A DNA stretch of 64,000 nucleotides, from NCBI RefSeq assembly GCF_001949145.1, contig NW_019091356.1, forward strand, positions 4,303,211 to 4,367,210, in the 5' to 3' direction. Numbering within the stretch: the stretch's first letter is position 1; each line of letters begins with the position of its first letter. Under the pieces are notes generated by a model. That model was not told the DNA's origin. It was given only the letters and a program-made list of their open reading frames with translations, and searched no databases. The translations under genes were made by a program, and so were the position numbers. The DNA comes from Acanthaster planci (Eukaryota > Echinodermata > Asteroidea > Valvatida > Acanthasteridae). Below, in pieces: positions 23,801-36,541 of the stretch.

Positions 23801-26800
23801 TAGTTGGAATTTCACCTTGGGATGAGAAGTGCTCGGCTATGCTTTAATTCAACCCCCCCCCCATCACCTCGGCCAGTCGCCTAACTTTCCCAAAGAGTCA
23901 CTTTTTCGCATTTTTATGGGGATATCCAATCTGAGCATGATAAAATGGGATCCATAATGTCACACGCCGTGGCTGCACCAGTGCAGGGTGACTTATGAGC
24001 GATCTCTTCTTTGTTACATTGAAGTGGGCTGTATGGATAATACGACGTCTTCTTCTTGGTTCTCTCTTTCTCAAACCTTCTGTCACCCTCCTTGTGTTGT
24101 GAACCCTCTTTTGTTAGAAATTTACTCAGCTTCACTGTGTGAGTTTAAGATTAAATGGTTTTTATCGTTATCAAACAGCTGGTTTAAACCGCTTTGCTCC
24201 AAGTGCAAATCTGGTATACTGCAGCAAATGTGGGGCCAACTTGTACTGTCATGGAATTGTAATAGAATACTAGTTCTCAACCGGTCCTTTGCATACTAGG
24301 CAAGAAAGACTTTTTTTGGGGGGGGGGTTGCGTTGTATAAATTCCGCAGAAATAACAACACTGGTTTAATGTTAAATTGAGCTGAGACGGTACATGCCCC
24401 CCTTTTAACTAAATCTTCAGTTTCACTCTTAGAGAAACTCATAAATCTTGTCATGAGCTGCGCAGTGACCGTTGTTTTCCCAATCAATGATCGAAATCCC
24501 GCAGGCAGCCACACACAATAGAAGCTTACACCCCACGGCAAATATAACCACGTTTATTGCAGGCTGTGCGAAGTGCAGTTATTTATTGAAGAGAAAATGA
24601 GAGCTCTTTCCACAGTCCGTTTGACGAAGGAGATCGATGTTTGAAAATTTAGGTCGCGCCCAGTAGATAATTCCGCTGTATTCTTTAGGAGAGGTGCAAC
24701 CTGCGCTATGATGCCAATTGCTTTGTCGTAGCCTCCAACACTCACACGAAGCAAACTACATTTGCAATAAACGCAGGCTCGTCCTGGTAATCAAATGGGT
24801 CTGTATCTAGCTGATGAAAAGATAGTCATCACTGTTCTAGCCAGTTTAAAGTACGAAGATGGAAGGGCTTGAACTTTCTTGGAAGTTAAATGTGTAAACC
24901 TTGCCTGATGGAAGTCTTTACATAAATCTCAAGCGAGTCCGAAATGAAAGCAAACATTTTTTGGGTGTTCAGAAGCATTAGTGTGCAGGTCTTTACATTT
25001 CTACTCGGAAATTGTTTCATCAGACTATTTTATTAGGCTGAATTTGACGACAGCTGTGACCCGATTCCTGTCTTCACATGTTTAGCTTTATCCAGACGAA
25101 TGGGAATTGTGTAAGAGTTGTCTCCCCTTATTTTGGAGCATCCAGACTTCATCACTAAAATGATAATGACAGCCATCTGAAAGGCAATTGCATTGAATGA
25201 GGAGACAGCGAACCTACTCAATATCATTGGTGACTCGATTGTATTTGTTCACTGCCGCTCATTATAGACCTTTCCTAAGCAGCAATGTAATAACGTCTGG
25301 GTGGACCGATCCCTTCTAATTGTGAAAAAATTCAGTGTTTGTTACGATAGGTCGTGACTAAACCCATTAGCGAAATTGGAGTTGTTTTCAGAAGTTGCCG
25401 GCACTGAATTTTTTTTTCCTCGTCGAAAGTTAAATAAAAACCACATGAATCTAAAATATAAGCTGTAGTATGCGACAGTATGTTGACCATTTAATGAACA
25501 TTATCACTTTTCTTTGTCTGTTGCCTCAACATCGCCTCTGATTTTTTTTTCTTTTTTTTTTTTTTTGCGTTGAAGGTGAGCACCAACTGCTTATTTTACG
25601 TTCCTAAATTACACAAACTGTTTTCATAAGGTATGGTTGACACGGCAGTTAAAAACCACCGATGAAATCTGCAAACACCTTCTTCAACCGTAATATCACT
25701 CTCGGGGATTTTAAAAACTGACTTATAAGCTTGACCCGCGCATCGAAGAAAGATTATCCGGAAAATGATACTCAGACGTGCAATTAAAGAGCCTTGTTCG
25801 GGTGTTTTATTGCTCCCTCATTAAAACAAAAACGCGTTATGAGCCCTGAGGCTTTCTACAGGATCGTTGGGATACTCCCTGGGTCATTAGTAATTCTAAA
25901 CCATACCTAATCCTTGCAAACACTGACATGTCGTATAGTGATAACGTGAAGGCAGATGTATTATTGATACAAGAATGTCGCCATGAACGCGTAAGGAATA
26001 CTATGTCCAAGCACACGGCGTTGTATCCCATCTACCCCGTTCATTGACCCAAGAGGGCGCTACATGGCTTTTTTTTAATTTGATGCACGTGATCATCACC
26101 TCAAAATTACGAGCTTTGGTTGTTGCCAAAACAAATATCGATTCTCACTTGGGAAAGTCTACAAGACTTCAGAGTATATGTAACACCAGTTATTTGCAGT
26201 ATCATCCTTGCGAATACTCGTCACTCTGTGGAAGAGTTGAAGGATGAGGTACTTCAGGATGGACTACTCTGAAATGGCAGATACAGAAAGGCGTTGTATT
26301 TCTATCAAAAGCCATGAAAGAAACATAGTATAACTTCCCCACTCGAGTTATTTACACGCGACATCTTCATAAGTTCACGGCATCTCTCTTGCAATCTGTC
26401 ACTTCAGTCATGATTTGTTCTGTGAAGAGCGACGACTTTATCATTTTCATCGCTTTCTAAATATTGCTCCAACTTGAGCGCACGCGACACAGGCGCCAGC
26501 CCCCTCATCATGGAGGTGACAGAATCCTGTATTCCATTCACGCGTTTGCCTTCCTCACCCTGTCATTTCTGTTTACTTGAAGAGCACTCATTGGACCGGG
26601 AGTTTGGACCTGTTTATTTATTAAAATCTAGGCATGTGGAGCCTCGTTGCAGTTTGATGATGTGCAGGTTTCTAATATGGTTGGAACATCCTGAACAGAT
26701 ATCCTTTTCCGTCACGAATATCACTCGTTGTTTCTTTTTCGTGTTGACCTCACTCTAGACTGGGCGGTATTTTAAATAAGAAATTGGAGCCGGTGAAACT

Positions 26801-29800
26801 AACGACGATTTTGCAGCCGGCGGTGGTATACAGTGTGCACATTTATCGTCCTTGATTCCAACTAATTTCTATGGAAGCATGTGCGATACTGAAAAGAATC
26901 AGTCTTCCTTAAACATTCCTGACCAGAGTTGCATTACGTCTTTCTATGTCCTTTGCGCTCAGATATCGTTTTCAAAGAACCAATCAATAACACACACCAG
27001 AATGCGGGCTATTAACCCCTGTCTCATCCTCATACAATGAGTCTGTGTTTGTTTCTCTGTATTCTAATGTGATAGGGCTTGCTGTGGTAGGGCTTTGGAA
27101 TACAGCAGGTGTATACCGTCAGTGTAATCTGTGATCAAATATGGCTGACCTCCGAGTGGATACCATTTACTGAGATGATACAAACTTATTTCCAGTGACG
27201 TGTAGGTCACGTCGTTCTGTAAAACTGAAACAGTTTCGACATTGGTCCTTGAAGTTGAGGACGAGGTTTAAGGGTACTATGTCTGGAAAGTTTAATAGGC
27301 AAAATTAGGCCAAATAACGAGTTTCCTTAAACTCCGGATTATGCAATAGGTCGATAAAACCTTTTACGAGGTCAGGGGTGTATTTAATGAATAAATAATA
27401 GTGCAATAACGACAGCGGTAACTTTGTTTTTTATTTTCTGGCTAAGAGCAAGGTCTGTCACGTGACTGAAGCAGGTCCCCCTACAAATGTTAACTATTTC
27501 TTTACATGTTTCGGAGTTTTGGTATAAAATGGCGCGGGACAGAAGAAGCGTGAATTGAAGTGACTTCAATTTGTGTTTGATATGAACTGTTGTAAAGTCG
27601 ACTGGATTTTGTCGTATACCTTGCACTCCTAGGAGACTACTTGTTTTTCTGGTGAAGTATTTCCCTGATGCCTGCGTACATGGATGCTTTCGATACAGGC
27701 CTACTCGGCTGCAGTGGGTTTTGAAGAGGATTATAATCTGGTTTGTTGCATAATGACTTGCGGAAGGTAAAGAATATCCACGATTGTAAAAAGGAAAGGA
27801 AAAGCTTAAGAGCTTCTAAATGCAGCATTGACTTCACTTTTCAAAGTTAATTTCGACTAAATAACATGGCCACAGATTTCAACGTGTATGTACATTTACG
27901 GCAAAACGTCAATTCACCTTAGGTAGTTGTTAACCCGTAAACTCCTCACTATGTAATTGGAAGTTAGGTACACTCCCGTGACTTTTGAATGTTGAAACCG
28001 TATGAAGTTGGAAAATCCAAGAGATGTAAGTTTTCATCTGAGTAGTAATTATTTCCTCCTCTGCACCCACAGCTTTAATAACACATGCTGCGGTTGCTAT
28101 GATTTCAAACGCATCCACCAAACATTAACGTCGTAACTACAGCAATCCGTGTATGTAACGGAAGTCGATTAGGTTTTTGCCGATTCAATAAACACAGCTT
28201 ACCTTTTAATGGGTGTTTATTGCCGAAGGGGTGAATGCTAGATACCAGTTGAGTGTGCCTTAATGATCATTGGATAATAGTTTCGGCAAACTATATTGTC
28301 TTTTAGCCATTAAAGCGTCGAGAGAGGGCGTTGTCTTTTTGAAATTTGGACATTTAACGGACGGAAATGGACTTTGCTCGTGATCTGCTTCCGTATTGTT
28401 TTCTTGTCTTAGCTCTTAAGATTAATAAAAATGATTTAAATAAACGATACTTAATGGAGGTTTTCGTCTGTTTTACATCACTTTAGATTGAGGTTAGAAA
28501 CTAACTACTTTTCCTAAACCACGTTTTCTTAAATTACAGTGCCATCGATGGTATACTCATATAACTGCAATATTCAAGTTACATAAAATTTATCCCGTTG
28601 TGTAAGATTTCCGCTAGGTTGAAAATGTATGACCATTTCTCTTGAAGATCCTAATCATGCAGTCTTGACGTGGTTAGGCACGGAAAACAGTCGCTGTCAA
28701 CAGGCACCCGACTGACACAATTGAATTCAGTAGGGATGTCTGATTTCCATGTGCCCTGCAAATTAAGTCTCAGCGACTGGCGACATCGTTCATGTCAAAG
28801 AAGCGACGGTAGGATCAGCGTTTTATGGAGATATGACACGGCTATCATTCGACGGTTCATAGTTCTCTATAACCCCCATGTTCACGCATCTCTACATTGT
28901 CCCTCGCCATGTAAATATTATCACTGGGATGCTCTTTCACACGCGTCATGTTTCCGGGGTGCGTGCGGATCCCTTACTTTTTCGGACTGCCTTGTAGACC
29001 CAGTCAAATTGAATTCTAATATTGTATCCGATAGCGAGTGCATTGATCATAACGCCCGCACGTCCAGGTTTAATGAAGAAATTGTTGGATGCGACAGCAC
29101 GTTGTCTAGGAAAGCGATTTCTCCTGCCAGAGCAATCAGTCGCGTTGTTAAATTACCTGATAGGATGCATCCTCGTGTAAAACAAGGCAGGAACTACCCT
29201 GGGGATAAATATCGCTGCTTTTTTGCTTCCAGAGCTATATCTTGAAGCATATTTCAGGTTCCCCAAAGATCGCCGCCTGACAGGAATAATGTGTACACTT
29301 GCAATTTGTTTGACTCGATCTAAATCCAATTCATTATTTTCGTATGCATCCAGCTCAGATAGAGCGAACAACCCTTTGCTCTCTTAGCTTTGACTTGTCG
29401 TTGGAAGGGGTGTATGATAACGTTGGCAAGGTATCAGCCCTCTCAATAATGAAAATCGCACTCGGGCCAAGTGCCATTTTCAACTTTAAGGAGCGTTCGG
29501 AGCGGCAGTCCGTCGAGTGGGCAGAGAGACCGTTTCAAGATCGATGACAGTGTTGGTAAGCTTTTTTTTAAATAATGCAAGAGGCCTCATATAGTACTGA
29601 CGAAATGGAGCCGCTTCTCACTTCCTCCCCCTTGTCAAATACAATAAGAATGACCCCACCTGATGAAGAACCTTTGGCATTGTGTGTGCGATATCGATTA
29701 TCAATCCACACTTTTTTCGTCTTCTTAAACGGAATATTTACCTAAATGTTTGATGCAGTTGCCCTGGATCTTTCAATTGGAATTACATTGATTCTCTTCA

Positions 29801-30165
29801 GATAAAAAGAGGGGGAAAAAGATTTCCTAAAAGCATACTCGGTTCAGTTTATTTATTTCCGTAGTGTTCACAAATAAATAAGTAGATATGCATCGAAATA
29901 CTGTTTAAACGGGGAAAGGGGGTGGGTTGGAGACTGCAGTGGGGCCCAAAAGAAGCAAAGCTTGTCATCACGGGACCCTTATACACACAGACGTGCGTTT
30001 GGCCGAAATGGGATATATTTATTGTAACTGCAATCATCATTTTACACAACGGGCTCAAAGACACTTCGAAAACGTTGCATACAGGGATGCAACATAGGCT
30101 ATATTTCACAGAAGGAACGAGAACAGAGAAGGACAAAACTGCAGTGTGGTTTATAAAATAGCTTA
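20883..30165. other. Non-coding stretch, no supported gene
   Basis: Contains a hairpin CCCACTT..AAGTGGG at 22721-22739, a C10 run at 23853-23862, a T7-G10 junction at 24311-24327 and a long T tract near 25540-25566. The longest open frame in the window, 191 codons at 28670-29245 on +, lies here. It shows no domain, and about that length is expected by chance in 128 kb of double-stranded reading. ATG directly followed by GTAAGA occurs at 23516, and ATGACAGTGTTG followed by GTAAGC at 29544. Confidence 0.5.
24311..24327. repeat. T7-G10 homopolymer junction
   Basis: Seven T are followed immediately by ten G. The same kind of junction occurs at 36525-36541 and, reverse-complemented, at 20556-20578. 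Confidence 0.95.
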
Positions 30166-30241
30166 TGCTTTTTAAGCATGCCTATAAATCTTTCTTTATC
30201 TAATTAGATAAAGAAAGATTTATAGGCATGCTTAAAAAGCA
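30166..30241. repeat. Perfect 76-bp palindrome without spacer
   Basis: The two 38-base arms, from TGCTTTTTAAGCATGCC at the left to its exact complement ending GGCATGCTTAAAAAGCA, match at every position with no loop. The centre is CTAATTAG. The symmetry breaks at the next base on both sides. It could be a solo foldback end, a site of inverted duplication, or an assembly artefact. Confidence 0.97.
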
Positions 30242-31683
30242 CCAGCTGAACATGTAACGTAAACAGCTATATACATGTAAGTCCAACATCGATACTTTGG
30301 ATGTATATTTACAGAAAACGTTCTCACTGCACATAAAATATGTCCTGGGCCCCATCACACATACATGTAGAAAAGCAAAAGTAAAAAGCGAAGTGTAAGA
30401 CATCCCTCCTGTCATGCAGTAGATGGAAGGCATGATTCTCTGTCGATCAGATCTGTGAAGTGTTCATTTGGAATGGTAATAACACATATACATCAGTGAA
30501 TTAGAGGTCACCACACGATTCTGAGTAGTAATAACTCAATGCTTGATACGATTTCCGACGACCCTGTGGTTTGACAAAACTTACCCGCTGGTTGGATACC
30601 AAATTATGAAGGAAAGGGAGCACGTTTTGCACTCTGAGAATTCGGGTTCCTCGGGGCATATTACTCAAGCTCACGTTTCCACGGAGTGATATTGGGTTAA
30701 CTTAATATTGTTGGTGATCGAACGAAAGGGGATAAGGGAAATGTCACTTTGGTGCAGCAATATTCGTGAAAGCAAGTCAGCCTCGGCTGGAAAGTTGTCA
30801 CGTATTTGTGTTTTACTTCCCGAGGTCAACCGGGTTGAATAGCTACCATTGGCTGCGTCTAATTGGTCGCATGCTAAAGTAAGCAATAACTTGGCCTACT
30901 CAGAACTGCAATGTCTGTTTTCACCCCTATTGTTGTGGAGGTTGTCAAGCTATCGAAACCTTTAACTTTCTGGATAAATTTCTGTCGTCATGATGGAGGC
31001 TCTATGGTAAATATTGGGAAGTCAAAAAGCAAGACTCGGCAAGCATAGGAGAGGCCATGCTCATTAAAAATTGCAAAATTCTCCGTTGTGAATAAATTGA
31101 AGGTTCCATCGCACATTTCAAGTCGAGCGCGGCTAATGACCCCATTTAGGGTCTACTGACACCTTATGTACCGTGCATCGACCAGGTCTATTGGCTGGCC
31201 AAGCGAGGCATTCAACGGCCCGGTCGATCGTCATCTACACGCTGGTCACACAATAAGTCTGTTTAGATGAATTGATTTATAAGGTAACTTTACCCGAACA
31301 GTATTGTAATTTTTGAAGCGGTCATCTACATAGTACAATGTATTAAACAAAACTGGGAAGGACAGCTCAATCAAGCATTATAAAGTATTTGCTTGTGAAA
31401 ATGTGCAGGAATTATATCAACCCAGGTAAAAAGAATAGGATCTAATCCCATTATTGTTAGGATTTCATTAATGTGGCAAAGTCAGCTTCTCAGTTTTATT
31501 TAACGAACGCCGATGTTGACTATTCCAGTGTGATGTGCGTTTCGGTGTACCCCCCACGACATCTGAGACTTTTGTTTGAAGCAGTCAGCAGATATTTAAC
31601 ACATACGCAGGCCCTCCCCTATGAGGCAAATGTTGAGGCTCAAGTACTGCCTCGTAAAACCTGAAGCGGCCTCTCGGCGAGTT
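30242..31683. other. Non-coding stretch, no supported gene
   Basis: AT-rich sequence with TACATGTA at 30272 and 30362. The stretch 31120-31260 is richer in GC but has no open frame of note. Confidence 0.55.
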
Positions 31684-31693
31684 ACCATTGGTC

Positions 31694-31974
31694 GGGGAGC
31701 GGGTTAGCGTAGCGATTCTTTCCTCGCTTTGCACCAATGAGGCCCGGGTTCGAGTCCCGGCTTGGCCCAGGCTTTAAGTGCATTTGGTTTCCAGGCCATA
31801 CTCGCTCTCGCAGGTTTTCTCCGGGTAGTCCCGTTTCCTCCTACCTCTAAATCTGGACCTTCTTCGTAACTCCATAATTTGATGCTGATAAATAAAGTGT
31901 ATGACTAAACGTAAATAGCCTGAGTTGCTGAAAGCGCCATTAAAAACAAAACAAAACAACAACAACAACAACAG
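31694..31974 (+). mobile_element. tRNA-derived SINE copy B, full length
   Basis: Pol III-like promoter: an A-box-like TAGCGTAGCG near 31705 and a perfect B box GGTTCGAGTCC at 31747-31757. The tRNA-like head is followed by a body with CTTTAAGTGCATTTGG, a conserved-looking GGTTTTCTCCGGGTAG core, TTTGATGCTGAT and AAAGCGCCATT. It ends in an (AAAAC)/(AAC) tail. Flanking ACCATTGGTC (31684-31693) and ACCATCGGTC (31975-31984) look like a 10-bp target-site duplication with one change. That supports LINE-machinery retrotransposition in the + orientation. Confidence 0.92.
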
Positions 31975-31984
31975 ACCATCGGTC

Positions 31985-34900
31985 CTTCCATTGCACCTGT
32001 TCGTGTTCTACTGGTTGGGGTTCCTCTCGTTGATACCATGTACAAGCTATAAGAATAAATGAAACTGCTGCTGCAACGCCAGCTTCCATTTCCATGGGTG
32101 TGAGAAAAGTAACTGCTGTCGCCTAATTTATGTTTATAAACTTTTGTATAACGAAAATGTTTTTAAATACTTAAAACTTTCTCGCAACTCTCCTCAATCG
32201 GCCTTCGTGTTTGAATCAGTCAAACGAGTATAATTAGGTTTAAGTTTGAAGCAGAATTCAGGTTCCTGGAGGGCGAATTATCAACTCGTGGCAGTGTATA
32301 ATTGTTGACCACATCTGTTAAAGCTGCAGGTAGATCGACAGTAATGAAATCGACTAGATGAGACGAGGTCACGTGAATTAGAGACCTCCAATCTGTGCAG
32401 AAGTGAATTCACCTTTTAATTAGTCGAAACCGCCAATTGGATATTGTGGTAAGATGTATTCACTTTCGTTCCCGGCTCAAATGCTAGTTACAAGAACCGA
32501 TTTCCAATTTAAAGTTTGTGTATATCTTGAAAAACATTTGCCTTTTTGAGTTTTCAAGTGAAAACCCTATTGTACCACTCCGCAACTCATCTGGGTAACA
32601 TACAGTCCGAAATTTAATCTAGGTTTTGCGAAATTCACACCTTCGTTTCATTGCTGTTCATGACATTACAGGGCAAATTCAATCAAATATTCATTTTTCC
32701 CTATGGAAATTCCATCTCAGAACAATCTCTCTCTGCTTGGGAAGCTTCATGACCTCGGGTCACTGGTTACTCGTGGGAGCTCTCTGCTAAACCGGCATCG
32801 CTAACCCACTTAGCACACCGGCAACGCTTCCCCAAATGCGATTACACCACCTCGGCGGCTGGCAGGATAAAAGCATTTTGGAGTATAGATCTGAACAATC
32901 TAATCGAATTCTGTGGTGACACTGGATGTAATGACCGTGTCATTTCACCCGCCTTTCTGCCCATACACACCTTCAAATAAGGGCGCAGCCGGCCATCTGC
33001 ACTGGCAATCCACCTGATCTTGGGATCCAAATTTATGGGGCATGCTGGTTTGGGACATATTACACCATTTCCATGCCATTAATATAGGAGCTGTTTATTT
33101 TCAGCTAGCTGCTCAGTCTTCCCTCGTGGGAATCCATTGGCGCCCACATGGCAGGTTAATTGTCATCAGTGCTATACCGCGGTAACGTAATTGTGTGTCG
33201 CTCTATAATTTAACGTACAGCGGCCTATACTTACTGGTTTTCTTCCATGCGAATTATAGGAAAACGAATGAAAGTCATTTTGTGGAAACGGGTTTCGAGA
33301 ATGAAGTAGGAACACTACCAAGCCAATTTCAGAAAGCTATAATTCAATTGTATTTGCCTTGCAACACCCACGAAACAGATGTGATTTTTTGAGCATTGGT
33401 AAAAATGCACAATTAATGTGCATGTTGGATGCGAGGCAATACTCGGATGATTATTGACTCACTTTTGGAGTTGGCCATGCAGCACTACTTCAGTGATAGG
33501 TTATCCTAATTAAACCTTTCCTTGTCGTTCCAACCTGTAACACATCGTCACAGTCTTAAATCATACATAATGATGATCTGCATTTCCACAGAAGCAACTA
33601 GGTAACCATACTCCATCTTGTTTAGTTGCTCAGGGCAAAATTTTCTGCCAAGATCAGACAAAATGTGGCACATGGATTGTCGGTAAAGTTTGAAAAGTAT
33701 ATACTCTGAAATCTGTTGCTTGGCTCTTCAGCAAAACAAGATTCACGTTTTATATTATGGCCATATTATGCTTATTGCAATACGTTTACTGTTCATGTAT
33801 TCGTGAGCCCCTTTTGCTACATTGTCACAGACTTGGGTTAATTCTATCCGCTCCCAGTGGAACAAAAGAGGGCGTGTTTTTTTTAAACTCACCACTGAGG
33901 CGCGCCATGAGGCGTGCAAGTATTGTATATGCATGTTTGACGCGGATCATGTATGGTCTTTGCGTACAAGCAGAACGCGTGCAAGAACCCGCTTGTAACC
34001 ACCTGTCTTTCTTTTGCCGATGGGGGTGCACTTCAGCTTGGGGCGGATACCCACGTGTATCTCTGACTATATCTGTCTTTGCTTGTTGTCCCCTCCCCGC
34101 CAATGAAAATATTGACTGACAACAGTGGTAGAGGCCATTTAGTAGGAAAGACTCGTTGAGAGTTCTGCTTTTAGACCGAATTGCAACTTTGTCTGCATTC
34201 ATATCTCCCTAGTGGCAAATCTTCGAATCCTATCTTCTGTCTTCTTTGCATTATTCTTATTTTACTATAGGCCTACACCACTAGAAACGGCAACGTGTCG
34301 CCCATGCACACTGCCATTTCGCAAAACAAATAAGAAAAGCCAGCTTGGTCAAATTTGCTGATCAGTCTGCTTTACTACAGGTAATCCCTTCTCTGATCTC
34401 AGATAAACCGATCCGAGTCTGTATTTTTTTTTCCCGGTGTTGGCATGGTAAGTACTCGTTGGTTGCGCGCGCATTATCCCTGTCAAAATGTCAGACACTT
34501 TTGCCCGTCGGATTGCAATCGATGAGAGGCTGGTCCGCTCGACAGTTGGGAGCTTTGCGAGGTCGCCGTTGACGCACTGTCTAATTTGTTTGTTGCTCTA
34601 CCTGTTTTCTGCCACTGTTTCAGTTTGAGTTTAATTGGCATCGATCTTGAAGTGAAATCAGCCTGTGGCGAGTCACATTTGTATTCTTCAACAGTTTAGA
34701 CAATATAACGCATAGACAATGTGATTATCCGATCATTATGCCAACACGGGGAAAGGAAGTAACGGTAAAATCCTTCCCTTATACTTGGCAAACTCTTTCT
34801 TCGGTCGTCCAATCAAATGGGTCACAATCATCACTTGATATCGCATTCACTAAAAGGTCATCTCCATGACGTTGTTTGACTCTGTTAGTGATTGGAATAA

Positions 34901-35642
34901 AGTTTGATAGACAGGTTGGGTCCCTTTTCATCCGTGTAAAGGTGTAATTTGCGGTGGTTGATCATTTCATGCGGCCTCTAAAAATTTAATGCCTGTCAAG
35001 TGTATTCGTCTGAGCATCTTAGCTTGTATTTGGATCACGGAATACCCTCCCCGACTCGAGAAGGCCGAATTCCCAAATTACAAGAAGACATGAAAAAATA
35101 AGCTCGACAGAACTGGTTGTCATGTCAACGGAGTGCATCCCTCAGCCTCAATCTCCTTACTATTGTCTCCGAAGCTACTGTGACGGGTTTTTTTTGCGCA
35201 AGTGAGTTGATTTTTTCTCCCCGTGCGTTCCGCATAACAGTCTCCAAAGCGCCAAACCGTGCCGTAATCATGCCCCCGAATTCCTCCGCCGGCAGGGCAA
35301 AACGATTCCCCAATCTAGGACAGAAGGAGTCAATTTTCTTGTAGATTTCTTGTCGTCTCGGGTATCTCGTTTTTCCATCGGTTTGAAAGAAGGAGAGCAG
35401 TACCCGGGGAAACAATTTACGGATTGCTCGTGATTGGCGTGTGGTGAGCTCTTACCCCACAAAAAAGATACGTTTGTGCGTATACCCTTGTCCTGTACGT
35501 CCTAGATAGTGCCAGACAATCAAGATGTCATTTAAAAACTGATAATCTGTGTTACTTTGTACCTGATAACAGGAACATGGACCATTGTGAAAAAAAATGA
35601 AGTGGCAAATTCTACCACAGTTGGACAAAATAAATGCCGAGT
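31985..35642. other. Non-coding stretch, no supported gene
   Basis: No domain-bearing frame on either strand. TAGGCCTA lies at 34268-34275. At 34445 an ATG is directly followed by the consensus donor GTAAGT, discussed as a possible start-codon exon. A 96-codon - strand frame at 35125-35415 is unrecognised. Confidence 0.5.
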
Positions 35643-35855
35643 AAAGGCGCCTTTCCACATGTGCGTCAATTAACACTTGCGTCAGGTTTTTACGTATCTG
35701 TCAAAATCGCTCTCGGGGCAATTTTGACGGCCGAACGCAACGCACAGTAGGTGTGTTAAGTTAATAGAGTCGATTTTGGTGTCTGTGAAAGTGAAGCGCA
35801 TGAACGCAATGTGTACATAACGCGCCATAAAAACGTACATATGGAAAGACGCTTT
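35643..35855. mobile_element. MITE-like element with 22-bp imperfect terminal repeats
   Basis: The left end AAGGCGCCTTTCCACATGTGCG begins near 35644. The right end 35834-35855 is its reverse complement at about 18 of 22 positions. The 213-bp element encodes nothing. The ends loosely recall short hAT-type non-autonomous elements, but I could not find the 8-bp target duplication that would support this, so class is unassigned. Confidence 0.6.
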
Positions 35856-36391
35856 AACAGGACTCATGTGCGTGAGTTGTTAATTTCCCCGGATAGTAGC
35901 ACATACCAGGGGCCATCATAGTCATTTGACTTCACATAAAATGAGTCAAAGTGACTCGACCTGGGATAATAATTGGGTGTTATTTTTCTGTATTTTTTAA
36001 GAATTGTAATGCTATTATTTTTTGAGAAAACAGACTTTTAAGAAAACCTTTTCCAACGATCGTTTTGACGAACATTCGTTGGGCAACACGGTTGATTGGA
36101 TGCCGTTTACAGTCGTCACAAACAAAATTTGAATTTTCACCCCATACACTATCACCCCATAAAAAATTGTATGATCTGAACTACTCGCACGGGGCAACAT
36201 GGCTGCTCCTTTCCCAGTTCCATGGAGATGAAAAACGTTTTTTTAAAAGCTTTTTGAAAAACACAGCCGTTGAAGCTCCCTTTTTTCCTGCCACAATGTC
36301 CTTTATGTCCACAATTTACCGGTAGTTACTTCATTTGCCAGTGAAGAAGTGTTTTGGGTGTGCACCGACTGCACGTAGATCGACGTAACGT

Positions 36392-36422
36392 GATTACATG
36401 TATGTAATCGTGCATATGCACG
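36392..36422. repeat. Two adjacent small palindromes
   Basis: GATTACAT-GT-ATGTAATC (hairpin with a 2-base loop) is followed at once by the perfect 14-bp palindrome CGTGCATATGCACG, sharing one base. They could be protein-binding sites or chance. Confidence 0.6.
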
Positions 36423-36524
36423 ACGCCACTTTACTGGTCGACGAATCCACGCGAAGAGAGTGACAAAGCTTTAATAAAGGTATATTTACCGACCACTACT
36501 CAAACCGTTTAAAATAACTACACC

Positions 36525-36541
36525 TTTTTTTTGGGGGGGGG
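36525..36541. repeat. T8-G9 homopolymer junction
   Basis: Eight T are followed directly by nine G; compare 24311-24327 and the inverse form at 20556-20578. Confidence 0.95.

Noticed and set aside
28670-29245. Longest open frame in the window, 191 codons on +
   Set aside because: No recognisable domain and no splice or promoter context. One frame of this length is roughly expected by chance in six-frame reading of 64 kb at this base composition.
30588-30654. Short - strand ATG frame ending at GGTAAGT near 30583
   Set aside because: Only about 25 codons with no homology or acceptor evidence; donor-like sequences of this quality are frequent.
31694-31765. tRNA gene
   Set aside because: The B box is perfect, but the stretch does not fold as a cloverleaf by eye, continues into a SINE body and has a target-site duplication. 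It is a SINE head.
35125-35415. 96-codon frame on - with charged, protein-like composition
   Set aside because: No family recognised and no splice or promoter context, so it is not called a gene.
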